Positions 7,540 through 16,627 of a DNA stretch of 34,609 nt are shown here, piece after piece (the stretch's first letter is position 1; each line of letters begins with the position of its first letter). The DNA is from an uncultured Coxiella sp. Its GTDB lineage: Bacteria > Pseudomonadota > Gammaproteobacteria > Coxiellales > Coxiellaceae. The position numbers and the translations under genes were made by a program. The notes below the pieces were generated by a model that saw nothing but the letters and a program-made list of their open reading frames with translations, did not search any database and had not been told where the DNA came from. The DNA lies in the NCBI GenBank assembly GCA_902623005.1, contig CACNSC010000003.1, forward strand, positions 1 to 34,609, given 5' to 3'.

Positions 7540-9612
7540 TTATTGAGTTTGCAACTGAGAGATATCTGCAATTTGTAAAAACAGGTTATTGATCATCGAA
7601 AGCAAACGTAAACGATTATTTCTAATTTTGATGTCTTGGTCTATCACCATGACATGTTCAAAAAAATTATCGATGGGCTGTTCAAGATCAGCGAGCAGTG
7701 TTAGCGCTTCGGTGTAATTGGCTACATCAATCAGGGGTTTAAGTTGTTCGTGTTGCTGTGATATCGCAGCAGCCAGTTGATGCTCCGCTTCGTGAACGAA
7801 TAAAGATGAATCAATGGCTTGCTTTTTTTGTGCACTAGTGTGTTTTTTAAGTAGATTGCTTACGCGTTTATTAGAAATTGCTAACGCTTGTGCTTGTGGA
7901 AGCGAAAGGAAATGCTTAACTGCTAGAATTCGTAAATGGAAATCATACAGATTTATGATGGGGTTATAAGCAACGGCATTGAAAATTTGAGAATTAATAC
8001 CTTGGTCCTGATACCAGGCCTTTAGTCTTGCAATAATGAAAGTCAGTACGTCTTGTTCGACGTCCTCATTTGTTAAGGTTGAAAAGGTCTTAGTAGCCAT
8101 GCGAATGGATTTGACTAGATCAAGATTGTAGTGATTTTCTAGTATAATTCGTATTATTCCAAGTGCAGCTCGTCGTAAGGCATATGGGTCTTTGTCGGCA
8201 GTCGGTTTAAGATTAATGCCGATAATCCCAACGATGCTGTCTAAGCGATCAGCAATAGCCAGTGTTGCTCCTTCTGGCGAAGTCGGTAAATCATCATCAG
8301 CAAAGCGTGGTTTATAGTGTTCTTGAATAGCTGTGGCACAAGTTGGGTTTTCATTATCATTAATCGCATAATAGTATCCCATGGTGCCTTGTAGGCTAGG
8401 GAATTCAACCACCATTTCGCTAACTAGATCACTTTTTGAGAGCTGGGCGGCACGCTTTAGGATAGCCGAATCGGCATGTGTTGATTTACTAAGAAATTGG
8501 CACAACTTAACGAGACGCGAGACCTTGTCTTTCATTGATCCCAGTTGCTCTTGAAACACAACAGATTCCAGCTTGGTAAGTCTGTCGTATAAGGTGTGCT
8601 TTAAATCATTTTGATAAAAGAACATGGCATCGCTGAGTCGCGCATTGATCACTTTTTCATTGCCTGAGATGATTGTCTCAGGATTTGTACTCTCAATGTT
8701 AGATACCAGTAGGAAATTTGAGGTTAATTGTTGCGAGGCATCTAGCATCGGGAAGCATTTTTGATGCGAGTGCATTGAGGTTATCAAGACTTCTTTAGGC
8801 AAATAAAGGAACTGTTTATCAAAGCGCCCCATCAACGTTATGGGCCATTCAACTAATGCAGTGACCTCCTTTAGCAGGCCTGGGTCGATAACACAGGTGT
8901 GTTGGTGAGAGTTATATTTTTCGATCTGCTTGAGAATCACCTTTTCGCGATCCTTGGTTTCTGCAATCACATAGCCTTGAGTATAGAGTTGAATTCGATA
9001 ATCCTTTGGATGATGTATCTGTATGCTTTTTGGATGGTGAAAGCGATGTCCGAAAGTTTTATTGGTTGCATCACGATCAAATAATTTTACGGGCACGATG
9101 TTCTTGCCATACAATGCAAGTATCCACTGCACCGGTCTAATAAAAGCTTGTACGTGTTCTCCCCAACGCATTGATTTCGGTAAATTAAGTTGGTTGATTG
9201 CAGTTTCTATAATATTAGGTAACAGTGTAAAGGTGTCTTTACCGGCTTGCTTAATGGCAGCGGCAATGCGCTTACCCTTATCAGTTTCAATTACTTCTAA
9301 TTGATCTGTACTAAGACCACAGGAGTTAGCAAATCCCAAGCAAGCCATGGTGGGCGTGCCTTGTTTATCGAAGGCGCTTTCAATATTAGGTCCAATTCTG
9401 TGGGTGGTTTCCGTAGTTTGTTTTAATGCTAAATCCGCTACGTGAATACAGATTCTTCTAGGTGACGTGTAGACTTGAAATTGTTTGAAGCTGATTCGAT
9501 GGTCTTTGAGTGCCGATTGCATAAGATTGGATAACTGTGTTGCGATGGGTTGTTGCCCATGTTGAGGTAATTCCTCACAGCCAAGCTCAAGAAGAAAGTC
9601 TTCCTTACTCAT
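7540..9612 (-). CDS. glyS: Glycyl-tRNA synthetase beta subunit
   Basis: GlyS is the beta chain of the bacterial alpha2beta2 glycyl-tRNA synthetase, which binds tRNA-Gly and carries its anticodon-binding region. The N-terminus ([10 protein letters not shown]), the motif M-H-S-H-Q-K-C-F-P and the C-terminal DALR-type helical domain identify it. I start it at the ATG at 9612 (690 aa, about the E. coli length) because AGGAG lies 7 nt upstream. An upstream in-frame start at 9639 would add nine residues that do not look conserved. The ATG overlaps the glyQ stop by eight bases (ATGAGTAA), which suggests translational coupling and equal subunit supply. Confidence 0.96.
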   Translation of the reverse strand: MSKEDFLLELGCEELPQHGQQPIATQLSNLMQSALKDHRISFKQFQVYTSPRRICIHVADLALKQTTETTHRIGPNIESAFDKQGTPTMACLGFANSCGLSTDQLEVIETDKGKRIAAAIKQAGKDTFTLLPNIIETAINQLNLPKSMRWGEHVQAFIRPVQWILALYGKNIVPVKLFDRDATNKTFGHRFHHPKSIQIHHPKDYRIQLYTQGYVIAETKDREKVILKQIEKYNSHQHTCVIDPGLLKEVTALVEWPITLMGRFDKQFLYLPKEVLITSMHSHQKCFPMLDASQQLTSNFLLVSNIESTNPETIISGNEKVINARLSDAMFFYQNDLKHTLYDRLTKLESVVFQEQLGSMKDKVSRLVKLCQFLSKSTHADSAILKRAAQLSKSDLVSEMVVEFPSLQGTMGYYYAINDNENPTCATAIQEHYKPRFADDDLPTSPEGATLAIADRLDSIVGIIGINLKPTADKDPYALRRAALGIIRIILENHYNLDLVKSIRMATKTFSTLTNEDVEQDVLTFIIARLKAWYQDQGINSQIFNAVAYNPIINLYDFHLRILAVKHFLSLPQAQALAISNKRVSNLLKKHTSAQKKQAIDSSLFVHEAEHQLAAAISQQHEQLKPLIDVANYTEALTLLADLEQPIDNFFEHVMVIDQDIKIRNNRLRLLSMINNLFLQIADISQLQTQ

Positions 9613-10513
9613 GAATATTCTCCTTACGGCTTTCGGCAATTAACGGGAAACCCAATTCTTCACGCTTCGAGAAGTATTGTTTTGCAACAGCTTGCGCTAA
9701 TTTCCTTACTCTTAAAATAAATCGTTGTCTCTCTGTTACAGAAATGGCTTGTCTTGCATCGAGTAGATTAAAGGTATGAGAGGCTTTTAATACCATTTCG
9801 TAAGCGGGTAAAGGTAATGCTTTGGATGCCAACATTTTTGCATGTGCTTCATACTGGTCAAATGCAACGAATAACTCTTCAACAGCCGCATGTTTGAAAT
9901 TAAAAGTCGACATCTCTACTTCATTTTGTTGAAAGATATCGCCGTAGGTGACTGTGCCAGTGGGTGTTTCTGTCCAAATGAGGTCGTATACACTATTTTT
10001 GTTTTGTAAGAACAGCGCCATTCTTTCTAATCCATAGGTCAATTCACCTAATACAGGATTACACTCTAGGCCACCAACTTGTTGAAAGTAAGTGAACTGG
10101 GAAATTTCCATACCATTTTGCCACACTTCCCATCCGAGACCCCAAGCACCTAATGTTGGGGATTCCCAGTTATCCTCAACAAAACGAATATCATTTTTCA
10201 GAGTATTAATTCCCAGTGCTTTCAAAGAATTTAGATAGAGCGTTTGTATATTGTCAGGTGAGGGTTTTAATGCCACTTGAAACTGATAGTAATGTTGTAA
10301 ACGGTTCGGGTTTTCACCATAACGCCCGTCAGTTGGACGTCGAGAAGGTTGCACGTAGGCACAATGCCAAGGCTCAGGCCCAATTGCTTTTAAAAAAGTA
10401 GCGGGATGAAAGGTGCCTGCACCTACTTCCAAGTCCAATGGTTGTAAAATAATACAACCATTGTCTGCCCAAAACTGCTGAAGTGTTAGGATCATGTTCT
10501 GAAAAGTCATCAT
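9605..10513 (-). CDS. glyQ: Glycyl-tRNA synthetase alpha subunit
   Basis: GlyQ is the catalytic alpha chain of alpha2beta2 glycyl-tRNA synthetase (class II). The 302-aa product has the family signature G-C-I-I-L-Q-P near residue 20, the G-A-G-T-F-H-P segment, and [19 protein letters not shown] with the class II arginines. Length matches the family. Two ATG codons in tandem (10513 and 10510) can serve as start. It is followed by glyS with an 8-nt overlap and preceded by the Com1-like gene 53 nt upstream on the same strand. Confidence 0.96.
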   Translation of the reverse strand: MMTFQNMILTLQQFWADNGCIILQPLDLEVGAGTFHPATFLKAIGPEPWHCAYVQPSRRPTDGRYGENPNRLQHYYQFQVALKPSPDNIQTLYLNSLKALGINTLKNDIRFVEDNWESPTLGAWGLGWEVWQNGMEISQFTYFQQVGGLECNPVLGELTYGLERMALFLQNKNSVYDLIWTETPTGTVTYGDIFQQNEVEMSTFNFKHAAVEELFVAFDQYEAHAKMLASKALPLPAYEMVLKASHTFNLLDARQAISVTERQRFILRVRKLAQAVAKQYFSKREELGFPLIAESRKENIHE

Positions 10514-10566
10514 GATAGTTATTGTCTCAATATTTAGGTTTCATAAATAACCGAGTTTTTTGCAGT

Positions 10567-11394
10567 CTACTGCAGACCACCCATGAGCTTTTCAAGATTC
10601 TCTTTTGAGGTTGCACCAGGTACAAACTCAAACTTAGTTAAATCTGAGTTTGATAAGACAAAGGCAGGTGTGCCCTTAATGCCAATACTTTGTGCCAGCT
10701 TGAAATTATTTTTTAGTTCTTCGTCAATATCGGATTTTTCCATCGCTTGTTTCATTTTTGTTGTATCGATACCAAGTCCTTTTGCAGTTTTAGTTACGAT
10801 CTCTTCACTCAGTGGTCCGTTAACGTCAAGCAGTTGCTTATGAAATTTTTCAAAGTTTTCTGGCGAGATTTGAAAGACAGCAATCGATGCTTTAGCGGCA
10901 AATTCAGAATTACCTCCAAAAATGGGTAGCTCTTTCAAAATTAGCTTGGTGTTATTGTCAGCAAGTAAGGCTGATATTGCAGGGTTCATGTCTTTACAGT
11001 GACCGCATTGGTAATCATAAAATTCAACCAGTACATTTTTGCCATCGGGATTTCCGAGGATCGGTGATGTTTTGTCATTAAATAGGAAAGATTTATTCTT
11101 TGTGATAGCAGTAATAGCAGCGTCTTGCTCAGCCTTAATTTGTTTTTCCTGTAATATTTTTCCAGCCTCTATGAGGATCTCGGGATTTTTGAGGATATAA
11201 GTTTTAATTTGTTGATCAATCTGACCCAATTGCTCTTCAGTGAATAACGCATCGCTATCGGTTGTTGTTTTATCAGCTGAGCTTGTTACGTGATCGTCGG
11301 ATGAAGTCTGTGCTTGCAGTGGCGCTACTGCCCACAAACTATTCATTAATGCAAAAGTTAAGACAAGAGCTTTGGTCTGTTGAAGTATTTTCAT
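10567..11394 (-). CDS. Periplasmic DsbA-family protein, Com1-like
   Basis: This 275-aa exported protein has a signal peptide (Met-Lys start, hydrophobic 9-24, A-Q-A/T-type cleavage near 29), a charged helical N-terminal segment (about 50-100) and a DsbA-type thioredoxin domain. The active site is Cys130-Gly-His-Cys133 within F-Y-D-Y-Q-C-G-H-C-K, and the cis-Pro loop is G-I-K-G-T-P-A-F-V. The surrounding text (K-E-L-P-I-F-G-G near 156 and the ending P-G-A-T-S) closely resembles Coxiella burnetii Com1 as I remember it. It probably acts in disulfide formation or isomerisation in the envelope. AGGA lies before the ATG. No DsbB or DsbD partner is in the window. The gene name is left open because DsbA, DsbC and Com1 labels are used loosely for this family. 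Confidence 0.88.
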   Translation of the reverse strand: MKILQQTKALVLTFALMNSLWAVAPLQAQTSSDDHVTSSADKTTTDSDALFTEEQLGQIDQQIKTYILKNPEILIEAGKILQEKQIKAEQDAAITAITKNKSFLFNDKTSPILGNPDGKNVLVEFYDYQCGHCKDMNPAISALLADNNTKLILKELPIFGGNSEFAAKASIAVFQISPENFEKFHKQLLDVNGPLSEEIVTKTAKGLGIDTTKMKQAMEKSDIDEELKNNFKLAQSIGIKGTPAFVLSNSDLTKFEFVPGATSKENLEKLMGGLQ

Positions 11395-11521
11395 GGGTGT
11401 CCTTTTTTATTCAGAATGGATTTATTGTTTGTGCCTACCAAACAGCATGATGCAGTCTAACTGATTTTTTTAATAGAAACTATTGCTTGCGCGTTACTAT
11501 CAGTACCGAAAAAAGTCGCGA

Positions 11522-12376
11522 TTAGGCAGCTAGATTGATTTGAGATTTGAGCTTATTGAGGGCGCTTTTTTCTAATTGGCGAATGCGCTCCGCCGATACT
11601 TTATACTCGTCTGCTAGCTCGTGCAGTGTTGCTTTACGTTCAGACAACCATCGTCGAGCAACAATATCTTGGCTTCGATGATCTAATGAGTTTATGGCAG
11701 TTCTGAGTGTTCTTTCCTGATTATTGACCCAATCATCGTGCGATAAGACTTTTTCTGGGTTTGTACTGTTATCTTCTAAGGTAAAGGCTGGGGCAGTAAA
11801 GTCGGTTTCATCTTCCGTATTGGTTTCAAAAGCAACATCGTGCGCATTGAGACGTTGTTCCATCTTACTGACATCACCTGGTGACACATTCAGTTCTTCG
11901 GCGATGGTCTTGACTTCTGATTGACTAAACCAGCCACGTTTTTTTGCCGCTTTGCGCAAGTTAAAAAATAATTTACGCTGTGCTTTTGTAGTGGCTACTT
12001 TAACAATCCGCCAATTTCTTAGAATGAACTCGTGCATTTCGGCACGAATCCAGTGAATAGCAAAGGATACTAAGCGAACACCAATAGTAGGATCAAAACG
12101 TTTTACCGCTTTCATTAATCCGATACTGCCTTCCTGAATTAAATCAGACTGCTGCAGTCCGTATCCTTCATAGCCCCGCGCTATTTTTACCACTAAGCGC
12201 AAGTGCGACATAACCAACTTTCTTGCGGCTTCTATATCACCAGTTCGCCGCAGCTTTTCAGCGAGAAGGGTTTCTTCTTCCGCAGTTAAAAGCGGGATTT
12301 GGTTGACCCAGCTGATATAGGCACTGAGGCTACCAGTGGATAAGGATTTTTCTGCGGGGAGCAAGGCATTAAGCAT
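11522..12376 (-). CDS. rpoH: Heat-shock sigma factor RpoH (sigma-32)
   Basis: RpoH directs RNA polymerase to heat-shock promoters. From the ATG at 12376 the product is 284 aa, the length I recall for E. coli RpoH. It contains region 2 (D-L-I-Q-E-G-S-I-G-L-M-K-A-V and the R-N-W-R-I-V-K segment), the RpoH box Q-R-K-L-F-F-N-L-R (133-141), which separates it from RpoD and RpoS, and a region 4.2 helix-turn-helix (V-S-A-E-R-I-R-Q-L-E). The frame stays open upstream to 12448, but those codons contain a strong promoter (TGGTATAAT), so they are judged untranslated. The gene follows ftsYEX, the usual gammaproteobacterial order. Its own promoter suggests expression partly independent of ftsX. Confidence 0.95.
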   Translation of the reverse strand: MLNALLPAEKSLSTGSLSAYISWVNQIPLLTAEEETLLAEKLRRTGDIEAARKLVMSHLRLVVKIARGYEGYGLQQSDLIQEGSIGLMKAVKRFDPTIGVRLVSFAIHWIRAEMHEFILRNWRIVKVATTKAQRKLFFNLRKAAKKRGWFSQSEVKTIAEELNVSPGDVSKMEQRLNAHDVAFETNTEDETDFTAPAFTLEDNSTNPEKVLSHDDWVNNQERTLRTAINSLDHRSQDIVARRWLSERKATLHELADEYKVSAERIRQLEKSALNKLKSQINLAA

Positions 12377-12418
12377 ATTTATAGTATCTAACTTGTAAGG
12401 TGAAAAACAAACGGACAA

Positions 12419-12447
12419 ATTATACCACCCTGTTCCCGAAATGGCCA
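12419..12447 (-). promoter_or_regulatory. Candidate rpoH promoter
   Basis: On the minus strand, an extended -10 TGG-TATAAT (TATAAT at 12419-12424) lies 17 bp from a -35-like TGGCCA (12442-12447, 4/6 to TTGACA). The predicted start is near 12412, giving a leader of about 36 nt before the rpoH ATG. This is a sigma-70-type element. Confidence 0.55.
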
Positions 12448-12499
12448 TGCCTGTGTAGAAATTCAGGGTGCGACGGTTTTTATTATTAAGTAATTGAAA

Positions 12500-13468
12500 T
12501 TAAACAACTTTTAAATTATTTCTAGCCGCTATCCAAGCGCCCAACCAGCCTAACACGGTTCCAGATAAGACAATTCCGCTGCCCACAGCAACTGGGATGT
12601 GAGTCATGAAGAAGGAAGACTGATAACTGTTTGCGAAAGCAAGAATCGGAGACCTTATGGAAAGCATTGAAAATTCGATAATTATCCACGATAAGATGCC
12701 GCCAAACAAGCCGATTTGTGTGCCGCGATAGAGTAACGGGCGCCTTACCATGGCATAAGATGCGCCGAATAGTCGCAAGATCTGACCTTCTTCTTGGTAG
12801 GCTTCAGCGGCAACCCGAATGGTATTGGCAACAATAAGCAGGATGGCCAAGTAAAATAACACGGTTAACACCAGGGTCACTCGATTACCGATTTGTAATA
12901 AGGCGTGTAGGCGAGAGATCCATTGGGTATCAAGTTGAGACAGAGTAACTCCGGGTAATTGATTCAGTTGATTCTGTAAAGTTTTTAGCGCGGTAGGGTT
13001 TTGATAAGCTACTTTTGGGATAACTTCTAAGATCGCAGGTAACGGATTGTGTTTCAGTTGATCAAAAACACCACTGAGATCAGTTTGTTGTGCAAAGCTT
13101 GCCAGCCCTTGTTGAGAGGAAATGAAATGAGTTGACTCGACTTGCTGGTAGCGAGCCACCTGCTTAATGAGTCGTTGGCTAGATTGAATAGTAGTGCCCG
13201 GCTTGAGGTATAAGGAGATTCGAGGGTCAGTGTTAAACTGTTGGGCCATGGTTTTTAAATTGATGAGCGTTAAATGCAGCCCTGCAGGCAGGGCGATGGC
13301 AATTCCAATGATAGTAATAGCAATTAAATTAGAGGCTGGTTTTTTCCAAATTTCTCCTAGACTAGAGAGTAAAGCTCGCACATGCTGCGCTATCAGTTGG
13401 TGGGCACGGGGTAATTGTATTGATCGCCCCGCTTGGAGCTTACGTGATGGCACTGGACTGTTCCTCAA
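12500..13468 (-). CDS. ftsX: Cell division protein FtsX
   Basis: FtsX is the membrane partner of FtsE. In other bacteria the pair works at the divisome to activate peptidoglycan hydrolases through EnvC-like adaptors. The 322-aa protein has four membrane helices (about 47-69, 198-220, 252-272 and 292-315), with a large periplasmic loop between the first and second, as expected for FtsX. The C-terminal part holds the typical segment E-E-G-Q-I-L-R-L-F-G-A-S. The start codon lies inside ftsE (29-nt overlap), so the two are translated as a unit. It is somewhat shorter than E. coli FtsX (352 aa), the difference being in the N-terminal cytoplasmic tail. Confidence 0.94.
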   Translation of the reverse strand: MRNSPVPSRKLQAGRSIQLPRAHQLIAQHVRALLSSLGEIWKKPASNLIAITIIGIAIALPAGLHLTLINLKTMAQQFNTDPRISLYLKPGTTIQSSQRLIKQVARYQQVESTHFISSQQGLASFAQQTDLSGVFDQLKHNPLPAILEVIPKVAYQNPTALKTLQNQLNQLPGVTLSQLDTQWISRLHALLQIGNRVTLVLTVLFYLAILLIVANTIRVAAEAYQEEGQILRLFGASYAMVRRPLLYRGTQIGLFGGILSWIIIEFSMLSIRSPILAFANSYQSSFFMTHIPVAVGSGIVLSGTVLGWLGAWIAARNNLKVV

Positions 13469-14114
13469 ATTGTAGCTGACCGGCGTTTAGCTGAATGATT
13501 CTTTGGTTCATGGTTGCGATCAGCGGTAGGTCATGGGTTGCCACCAACACGGTAACACCGATTGCATTGAAAGCAGTGAAAAGCGACATGATGTCACGAG
13601 ATAGCTCAGGATCGAGGTTGCCAGTTGGCTCGTCTGCCAGAAGAATAGCAGGTCGATGAATCACAGCTCGGGCAATACCAACCCGCTGGCGCTCACCCAA
13701 GGATAGCTCTTCGGGAAGGGCGCTTTCTTTGTTTTCAAGATTAACTTTTTCTAATGCAGCTCGAACTCGGCGCTTGATTTCGATCATACGATAGCCGGAG
13801 ATAAACAGTGGCAAAGCAACGTTTTCGAAAATGGTACGGTATGGAATTAATTTAGGATCTTGAAAAATCATACCAATGTCACGTCTCAACAATGATACAT
13901 GACGTGCAGGTAAGCGGTGACAGAGGCGGCCATGAATGAAAATTTGACCAGCCGTCGGCTGCTCCATCATCAGCAGTAATTTGAGTAAAGTCGACTTCCC
14001 TGCGCCAGAATGACCGGTTAAAAAAGCCATTTCGCCAGTATTTAGTTCGAAGCTGATATTTCTTAAAGCATGATGGCGCTTGTAACACTTACTGACTTTG
14101 ACGAGGCGAATCAT
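13440..14114 (-). CDS. ftsE: Cell division ATP-binding protein FtsE
   Basis: FtsE is the ABC-type ATPase of the FtsEX complex. The 224-aa protein has Walker A G-H-S-G-A-G-K-S-T (34-42), Q-loop Gln85, Walker B I-L-L-A-D-E (157-162), D-loop N-L-D and H-loop His194. The ABC signature reads L-S-L-G-E (137-141) instead of the usual L-S-G-G-E, so the first glycine of the pair is leucine. The rest of the signature helix (R-Q-R-V-G-I-A-R-A) is normal. It follows ftsY by 65 nt and overlaps ftsX by 29 nt. Confidence 0.95.
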   Translation of the reverse strand: MIRLVKVSKCYKRHHALRNISFELNTGEMAFLTGHSGAGKSTLLKLLLMMEQPTAGQIFIHGRLCHRLPARHVSLLRRDIGMIFQDPKLIPYRTIFENVALPLFISGYRMIEIKRRVRAALEKVNLENKESALPEELSLGERQRVGIARAVIHRPAILLADEPTGNLDPELSRDIMSLFTAFNAIGVTVLVATHDLPLIATMNQRIIQLNAGQLQFEEQSSAIT

Positions 14115-14179
14115 AACTGGGGTCGTCCTGTGTCACCGTTATGCAATAATGATTGAAAAGTGAAATCAGAATAAAAGTT

Positions 14180-15157
14180 TTACTCAGGTTTTGCAAATAA
14201 CGCATCTACAAATAGATCGGCATCAAAGGGCTGCAGGTCATTAATGTCCTCACCGACACCAATAAACCGAATCGGTATATCAAACTGCTCGGCTAAAGCA
14301 AATAAAATACCGCCTTTGGCAGTACCGTCTAGTTTTGTCAGGCATATCCCTGTGATACCGATTGCCTCATGAAACTGTCTGCATTGCGTTATCGCGTTTT
14401 GACCAATTCCAGCATCGATCACAAGCAACGTTTCGTGCGGTGCGTCGGGATTATTTTTTTGCATTACGCGTTTTACTTTTGCAAGCTCTTGCATCAAATT
14501 ATCTTGGGTATGCAATCGACCGGCCGTATCAGCAAGTAACACATCGATTTGTTTGGCTTGAGCTGAAGCCATGGCATCAAAGATCACAGAGGCACTATCA
14601 GCGCCTTGGTGTTGAGCAACCACGGGAGTTTGATTTTTCTCTCCCCAGGTTTGTAATTGTTCAATCGCCGCTGCTCTAAAGGTATCACCAGCAGCTAACA
14701 TGACAGATCTGCCTTGTTGCTTGTAGAAATGAGACAGTTTTGCCAGTGTCGTGGTTTTTCCTGCGCCGTTTATGCCTACGGTCAAAATTGCAAATGGACT
14801 GGTTTTCGGTATTAGTGGTTGTGCCAAAGGCGCAAGCTTTGCTTTTAAACAGGCGGTAAGCGCATCATAAAGTGCTTCAGGATTATCAAGTAATTTTCGA
14901 GATAATTTTTCTTTGAGTTCATCGATAATGGCATCTGTAGTTTCGATACCAACGTCAGTGGTTAGCAGGGCTGTTTCAAGTTCTTCTAAAATCGATTGAT
15001 CAATATTTTTTTTACCTAGAAAAATATTTCCCAGTTGTCGATTAAGAACTCCTCTGGTTTTTTCTAGTCCACTACCTAATTTTTTAATCCAGCTGAGGCG
15101 CTCAGCAGGTATTTCAGTAGCGTTATTGTCGGAAGAATTTTTTTTAAATTTGAACAT
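14180..15157 (-). CDS. ftsY: Signal recognition particle receptor FtsY
   Basis: FtsY is the SRP receptor GTPase that delivers ribosome-nascent chain complexes to the inner membrane. At 325 aa it has the NG domain preceded by only about 20 residues, so the long acidic A domain of E. coli FtsY (497 aa) is missing. Visible motifs are G1 G-I-N-G-A-G-K-T-T-T (128-137), D-T-F-R-A-A-A-I-E-Q-L, G3 D-T-A-G-R, and G4 T-K-L-D followed by G-T-A-K-G-G. The usual D-A-T/S-T-G-Q-N-A segment reads D-A-G-I-G-Q-N-A. It heads the ftsY-ftsE-ftsX(-rpoH) group and diverges from the M16 peptidase pair. Confidence 0.96.
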   Translation of the reverse strand: MFKFKKNSSDNNATEIPAERLSWIKKLGSGLEKTRGVLNRQLGNIFLGKKNIDQSILEELETALLTTDVGIETTDAIIDELKEKLSRKLLDNPEALYDALTACLKAKLAPLAQPLIPKTSPFAILTVGINGAGKTTTLAKLSHFYKQQGRSVMLAAGDTFRAAAIEQLQTWGEKNQTPVVAQHQGADSASVIFDAMASAQAKQIDVLLADTAGRLHTQDNLMQELAKVKRVMQKNNPDAPHETLLVIDAGIGQNAITQCRQFHEAIGITGICLTKLDGTAKGGILFALAEQFDIPIRFIGVGEDINDLQPFDADLFVDALFAKPE

Positions 15158-15265
15158 TTTTTACCCGAATAGCTGCGAGTGGAAATTTACTTGAAAAGGA
15201 ATACAATGATTGAGTTTTATCCGGCGAATATACCACCGAACTTCTCGCTGCGACAAGGATTTTTA

Positions 15266-16627
15266 ATGTTACTAAGAGCCATTGTGTTAGTTTTAGTTGG
15301 TTTGACTTCGTCACTGTTTGCCAGCACAGATTCTAGTATTCAGCAAACAAAACTGGATAACGGTCTTGAGGTGTTGGTGGTAGAAAATCATCAATCACCT
15401 GTCGTCTACTCTTCGATATGGTATCGAGTGGGTGGTAGTGATGAGCCTAATGGTCTCACCGGTATCTCACACATGCTAGAGCATATGATGTTTAAAGGCA
15501 CGGAGTCTTACCCAGACGGTATCTTTAAAAAATCAATTGCTGAGCGTGGAGGCAAGCAAAACGCCATGACCAGTAGAGATTTCACGGCATACTATCAGAT
15601 GATACCGAGTTCAGCGTTAGATTACGTCATGCATCTTGAGGCCGATCGCATGCAACAGTTAGCGCCAACTCAATCGGCTTTTGATAAAGAGCATGCCGTG
15701 GTGATGGAGGAACGTCGAATGCGTATTGACGATAATCCTCAGGGAAAAACATGGTTGCATTTTAACGCTACAGCATCCATCAATGGTCCTTATCATCAGC
15801 CAGTGATTGGCTGGTTGCCTGATATTGAGCAATATCAACTTAATGATGTGATGCGCTGGTATCATCAATGGTATGGTCCTAATAATGCCGTGATTATTGT
15901 AATCGGTGATGTTACTGCCGCACAGGTTTTTAAAACAGTTAAACACTATTTTGGTGATATTCCAGCCATAGAATTACCTGTGAGAAAGAATAAGATGGAG
16001 GTCGCATCTTTTGGGCCACGTCAAGTCAACTTAAAATTACCGGCCCAATTACCTTGGTTGGTTCTAGGCTATAACGTGCCGAGTTTATCTCAGCTCTCTC
16101 AGCAGGATCAGTGGCAGGCTTACGCACTATATTTAGCGGCAGAGATCTTGTCACAACAAAAAAGCGGGCGTATCGCTGAGCAGTTAATTAGAAAACAGCG
16201 TTTAGTCAGTAGTGGTTCTGTTTGGTACGATTTATTTTCTCGTTTTCAATCGTTGTGGGTTATTCAGGTAACACCTGAGCAATCAAAGTCTATCGCAGCC
16301 GTAAAAGATGGACTGATTGCACAAGTGCATTTACTACAAACACAGCCCGTTTCTTCAAAAGTATTGGAGCGAGTAAAAAAACAGATAATTGCTGCACATA
16401 CCTTTTCAAAAGATTCCATTGAAAATCAGGCTAAAGAGTTAGGCAGTGCTAAGATGTCAGGAGTTGCATTAAACCTGATTGCAGAATTCGATCAACACAT
16501 TGCGGCGGTAACACCGTCACAAATCCAGCAAGTTGCTCAACGTTATTTGACTATGCAGCAATTAACCATTGGTGAGCTTGAGCCGCAATCTGTACCCTCA
16601 AAGCAAACAGTGAAGAGCTCCTTATGA
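15266..16627 (+). CDS. M16 family zinc peptidase, catalytic partner
   Basis: This is a secreted pitrilysin-type metallopeptidase. The zinc motif H-x-x-E-H is present (His69, Glu72, His73 counted from the start at 15266), and the distal Glu cluster H-A-V-V-M-E-E lies near 143-149 as in the family. I place the start at 15266 because it opens a clean signal peptide (M-L-L-R-A-I-V-L...F-A-S) and has AAGGA 7 nt upstream. An upstream ATG at 15206, also with AAGGA, or a GTG at 15179 would put about 20-29 extra residues before the signal. The gene overlaps the next by 4 nt (ATGA). In Pseudomonas a similar pair sits between rsmD and ftsY, as here. The substrate is unknown. Confidence 0.9.
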   Translation: MLLRAIVLVLVGLTSSLFASTDSSIQQTKLDNGLEVLVVENHQSPVVYSSIWYRVGGSDEPNGLTGISHMLEHMMFKGTESYPDGIFKKSIAERGGKQNAMTSRDFTAYYQMIPSSALDYVMHLEADRMQQLAPTQSAFDKEHAVVMEERRMRIDDNPQGKTWLHFNATASINGPYHQPVIGWLPDIEQYQLNDVMRWYHQWYGPNNAVIIVIGDVTAAQVFKTVKHYFGDIPAIELPVRKNKMEVASFGPRQVNLKLPAQLPWLVLGYNVPSLSQLSQQDQWQAYALYLAAEILSQQKSGRIAEQLIRKQRLVSSGSVWYDLFSRFQSLWVIQVTPEQSKSIAAVKDGLIAQVHLLQTQPVSSKVLERVKKQIIAAHTFSKDSIENQAKELGSAKMSGVALNLIAEFDQHIAAVTPSQIQQVAQRYLTMQQLTIGELEPQSVPSKQTVKSSL

